A stretch of 8,922 nt of DNA. It comes from an uncultured Neisseria sp. Its GTDB lineage: Bacteria > Pseudomonadota > Gammaproteobacteria > Burkholderiales > Neisseriaceae. Location: the NCBI GenBank assembly GCA_937919795.1, contig CALFOA010000229.1, forward strand, positions 1-8,922, given 5' to 3'. Both the position numbers and the translations under genes were made by a program. Below the pieces are notes generated by a model. The model was given only the letters and a program-made list of their open reading frames with translations. It ran no database searches and was not told the origin of the DNA. The stretch's first letter is position 1. Each line of letters begins with the position of its first letter. Below, piece after piece: positions 7,007 through 8,922 of this stretch.

Positions 7007-7258
7007 ATGGATATTGAAATAAATGTAAAGATGAAACTAAACCTACTCAAGTACGGTCAGAGCAAAAGTCTATTGAGACAACAAGATAGGCAAACACCTT
7101 TTATCTTAGATAACAACCGGTTATCTAAGATTTTATTAAAGGGTGCTTGCCTATACTGTTGGCTTGAAAGCATAAAAGTTGTGTCTCTTGCTACCATAAA
7201 GAAGATGCGAATAGAAGAAAACGATATTGTTATCGAGATTATGATGGAAGTAATTTAA
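7007..7258 (+). CDS. Possible small protein upstream of the beta-helix protein (unrecognised)
   Basis: An 83-residue reading frame, MDIEINVKMKLNLL through to IVIEIMMEVI, that I do not recognise. It is basic in the first half, has a CLYC pair at about residues 49-52, and no signal peptide or clear membrane segment. For: the frame is open for 103 codons (6947-7255) in DNA of about one-third GC, which is unusual by chance, and its TAA directly abuts the next gene's ATG in the same frame. Against: there is no Shine-Dalgarno before ATG 7007 (ATG 7031 is an alternative), and a long hairpin runs through its middle. It may be a real co-translated small protein, a decayed N-terminal extension, or non-coding leader. 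Confidence 0.35.
   Translation: MDIEINVKMKLNLLKYGQSKSLLRQQDRQTPFILDNNRLSKILLKGACLYCWLESIKVVSLATIKKMRIEENDIVIEIMMEVI
7086..7154 (+). promoter_or_regulatory. Long imperfect hairpin in the leader of the beta-helix protein gene
   Basis: The inner stem is 12 bp and perfect (ATCTTAGATAAC at 7103-7114 with GTTATCTAAGAT at 7120-7131), with a 5-base loop. After a 6-base bulge on the right (7132-7137), an outer stem pairs 7086-7102 with 7138-7154, with one mismatch and one G-U pair. Weak further pairings (7075-7080 with 7182-7187, and 7061-7065 with 7188-7192) may extend it. The inner stem followed by TTTTATT resembles an attenuator-type terminator. A palindromic miniature repeat is another possibility. 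Structure is read from sequence; function is inference. Confidence 0.5.
7246..7250 (+). promoter_or_regulatory. Ribosome binding site for the beta-helix protein
   Basis: GGAAG lies eight bases before ATG 7259, inside the end of the preceding small ORF. It supports a start at 7259, the first codon after the in-frame TAA. Confidence 0.5.
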
Positions 7259-8922
7259 ATGAAAGTTTCAAAACATAACCAGCAAGAACGTTTTACTCAG
7301 CATAATAAGCAAAATGATTTATCTGATGCAGCCGATCGGTTGCCAACATTCTATGAAGAACAACATATAGCTGATACCGGATTGGTTGAAGAATTAGCGG
7401 CAGAGCAATGGGCGCCAATTGATGAAAATCCGCTAAGCGGCCTGCTCGGCAGTGAATTCCAAGACCAGTTTTTGGCTTTGCCTGATGAAGAGTTGGCACA
7501 AGCTTATGATCCGGCGAATACCTATGCCTTAAATGCTGATACCGCAGTTGCCAGCGATGTGGCCGAACAAGCCTTGTTGGCCGATGAAGTGGCTATTGAG
7601 GGTGTTGCTGCTGCCGGTGTGGCTCCGTGGAAAATTGTTGGCGCGGCTTTGGCCGGAACAGGTGTTATTGGTGCCGCTGCTGCAGGCGGCGGCGGTGGCT
7701 CTGATGATTCGTCCGATACTAAGGCTACCGAAGCTGCATCTTCTGCCGGTAGTACCAATGTGACGGCTTCCGATAGTACAGGTGCGACAGCTACTCCCCC
7801 TGCCGCGGCAGCTATCACTGAAAATACCCCCAATTTGCCGAGTGAAGACTTGGCATTGCAAGCTGCGGTTGAATCGGATCGCTCAGAAAGCGGTCCGGTA
7901 GAACAAGTACATGTGACCACTGAGCATCCCACTTCGGATACGGTTCAACAGGCGCAAACGTCTGTGGCTACCCAGAATGAATCAAATACTGCCGCCTCTG
8001 TGGCAGCGGTAAATAGTGATACACCCGCTACAACTGCGCCAGCTAGTACTGAAGACAGCGCTGACAGCACCGTTTCTGCCGGTAATCCGACGACTGAAGC
8101 TACTACTAGTGGCAACAGTTCAGCTTCTGCAGCTGCTGCCGGTAGCAGTCAGTCACAAAGTGGTGTTTCTGCTTCAAACGGTAACCAGAATACGCAAAAT
8201 TCAGTGGAGACGAGTGCCAGCACACCGTCATCTTCCGCTTCAGATAAGAATGCTACTGCTGATGCAAATGTTACTGCTACAGCAACTGACAGTAGCAGTA
8301 CTACTGTCGGAGCTGCTAATAACACGGCGCCTAGTTCAAGTGGCAGCAAACCGGATGTATTGGCGCTAACTCCTTCTGGTGATACCAACTCTCCGAGTGC
8401 GCAAGAGCAGTTTATCGCCAGCAATATTCCCAGCGGTGAGAGCTATGTAGTAGTGTCTTCCATGAGTGCGGCCGCATCAGCGGTGGCTTCAAACAGCTCA
8501 TTGAAGCATGTAGTGATTTCAGATGGCAGTCATTTTGCTCTGTTTAATAAAGGCAACAGTAGCGGAGATGTAACCACTACTTGGGGTGGCTCAACTTGGG
8601 GTGCCAAGTTTAAAGATTACGTTCCCTTGTCGGCCTTCCTAGGTACTTCGAGTGCTGACATCACTTCACCATTACAAAAAGCGTTGGATGTTGCAGCCAA
8701 GCTTGGACTGGGTGTGGAAATGCCGAATGACGGTCAATATACTTTGGCCGGCAGCATCAAGATTCACGGTGAAGTACCTTTCTTGCATGGTAATGGCTCA
8801 ACTGTTTCGGTAAATTCAACCGGCTCACTGCCGTATGCTTTCCGTTTGGGCGGTATGATTGATACCCATAAACTGGAATTCAGCGATCTAACCATCGACA
8901 TGAACGGCATCAAAGATAAGTT
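7259..8922 (+). CDS. Large exported/surface protein with Ser/Thr/Ala-rich linker and beta-helix domain (3' end outside window)
   Basis: The frame is open from ATG 7259 to the window edge, 554 codons. Residues 1-30 are hydrophilic, so there is no Sec signal peptide. Residues 31-115 are acidic. A hydrophobic Ala/Gly segment follows at about 122-147 (WKIVGAALAGTGVIGAAAAG, then G5SDD). Residues about 150-385 are low-complexity Ser/Thr/Ala/Asn, probably an extended linker. From about 395 the sequence becomes globular. Residues 464-554 (SADITSPLQKALDVAAKLG, VEMPNDGQYTLAG, LHGNGSTVSV, LEFSDLTIDMNG) follow the pattern of Pectate_lyase_3 right-handed beta-helices, such as alginate epimerases and GH28-related proteins. 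The missing signal peptide suggests type I secretion with a C-terminal signal, which cannot be seen here. Activity and substrate are unknown. Codon use (GCT, ACT, GAT, AGT) is less GC-rich than in the upstream genes, fitting an accessory gene. Confidence 0.85.
   Translation, partial: MKVSKHNQQERFTQHNKQNDLSDAADRLPTFYEEQHIADTGLVEELAAEQWAPIDENPLSGLLGSEFQDQFLALPDEELAQAYDPANTYALNADTAVASDVAEQALLADEVAIEGVAAAGVAPWKIVGAALAGTGVIGAAAAGGGGGSDDSSDTKATEAASSAGSTNVTASDSTGATATPPAAAAITENTPNLPSEDLALQAAVESDRSESGPVEQVHVTTEHPTSDTVQQAQTSVATQNESNTAASVAAVNSDTPATTAPASTEDSADSTVSAGNPTTEATTSGNSSASAAAAGSSQSQSGVSASNGNQNTQNSVETSASTPSSSASDKNATADANVTATATDSSSTTVGAANNTAPSSSGSKPDVLALTPSGDTNSPSAQEQFIASNIPSGESYVVVSSMSAAASAVASNSSLKHVVISDGSHFALFNKGNSSGDVTTTWGGSTWGAKFKDYVPLSAFLGTSSADITSPLQKALDVAAKLGLGVEMPNDGQYTLAGSIKIHGEVPFLHGNGSTVSVNSTGSLPYAFRLGGMIDTHKLEFSDLTIDMNGIKDK

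Noticed and set aside
7103..7131. Integron attC site or CRISPR-type repeat
   Set aside because: The stem lacks the attC GTTRRRY/RYYYAAC ends, and there is no repeat-spacer series.
7522..7932. - strand frame opposite the S/T/A linker (136 residues)
   Set aside because: An Ala/Ser/Pro-rich mirror of the low-complexity + strand sequence; no independent coding evidence.
8016..8369. 117-residue + strand frame in a second phase of the linker
   Set aside because: Leu/Val-rich out-of-phase reading of the S/T/A codons with no ribosome site; the continuous frame from 7259 explains the region.

Overview
The window looks like a chromosome segment from a member of the Neisseriaceae. The 12-mer TGCCTGTCTGAA occurs four times between genes, three on the + strand and one on the - strand. 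From memory this is the TG-wad dialect of the neisserial DNA uptake sequence, described from Neisseria wadsworthii and close relatives. Two intergenic elements also carry the core of the Correia repeat (CREE), a neisserial miniature element. Species assignment is inference; the repeats themselves are read directly.

Layout: every gene I support is on the + strand. From 1 to 6540 is ordinary GC-rich housekeeping DNA: a NiaP-like MFS transporter (6-1331), a DUF2157-like polytopic membrane protein (1445-2482), a ClsA-type cardiolipin synthase (2542-4029) and the RNA-binding protein Tex/YhgF (4261-6540). The gaps hold uptake sequences, one inverted uptake-sequence pair acting as a terminator-like hairpin (4152-4198), and two Correia-like elements (4025-4132 and 6558-6651). 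The first of these supplies the stop codon of cls. A 22-bp perfect hairpin at 6661-6713 closes the tex unit.

From 6714 the character changes. A stretch of about 545 bp, roughly 25-35% GC in the lines I counted, contains a good sigma70-like promoter (6845-6872), a 7-bp inverted repeat at the expected transcription start (6875-6894), a 103-codon open stretch with a possible 83-aa protein (7007-7258) and a long imperfect hairpin (7086-7154). It leads into the start of a large protein gene (7259 to beyond 8922). The 554 residues visible have no Sec signal peptide. They consist of an acidic N-terminus, a hydrophobic Ala/Gly segment ending in poly-Gly, about 200 residues of Ser/Thr/Ala-rich linker, and the start of what looks like a pectate-lyase-type right-handed beta-helix. 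It is probably an exported or surface enzyme or adhesin, with its 3' part outside the window.

The housekeeping genes do not form an obvious pathway. The most interesting part is the 6714-8922 unit: a long, structured, AT-rich leader with its own promoter and operator-like repeat ahead of an unusual beta-helix protein, in the same frame as an upstream small ORF from which it is separated by a single TAA.
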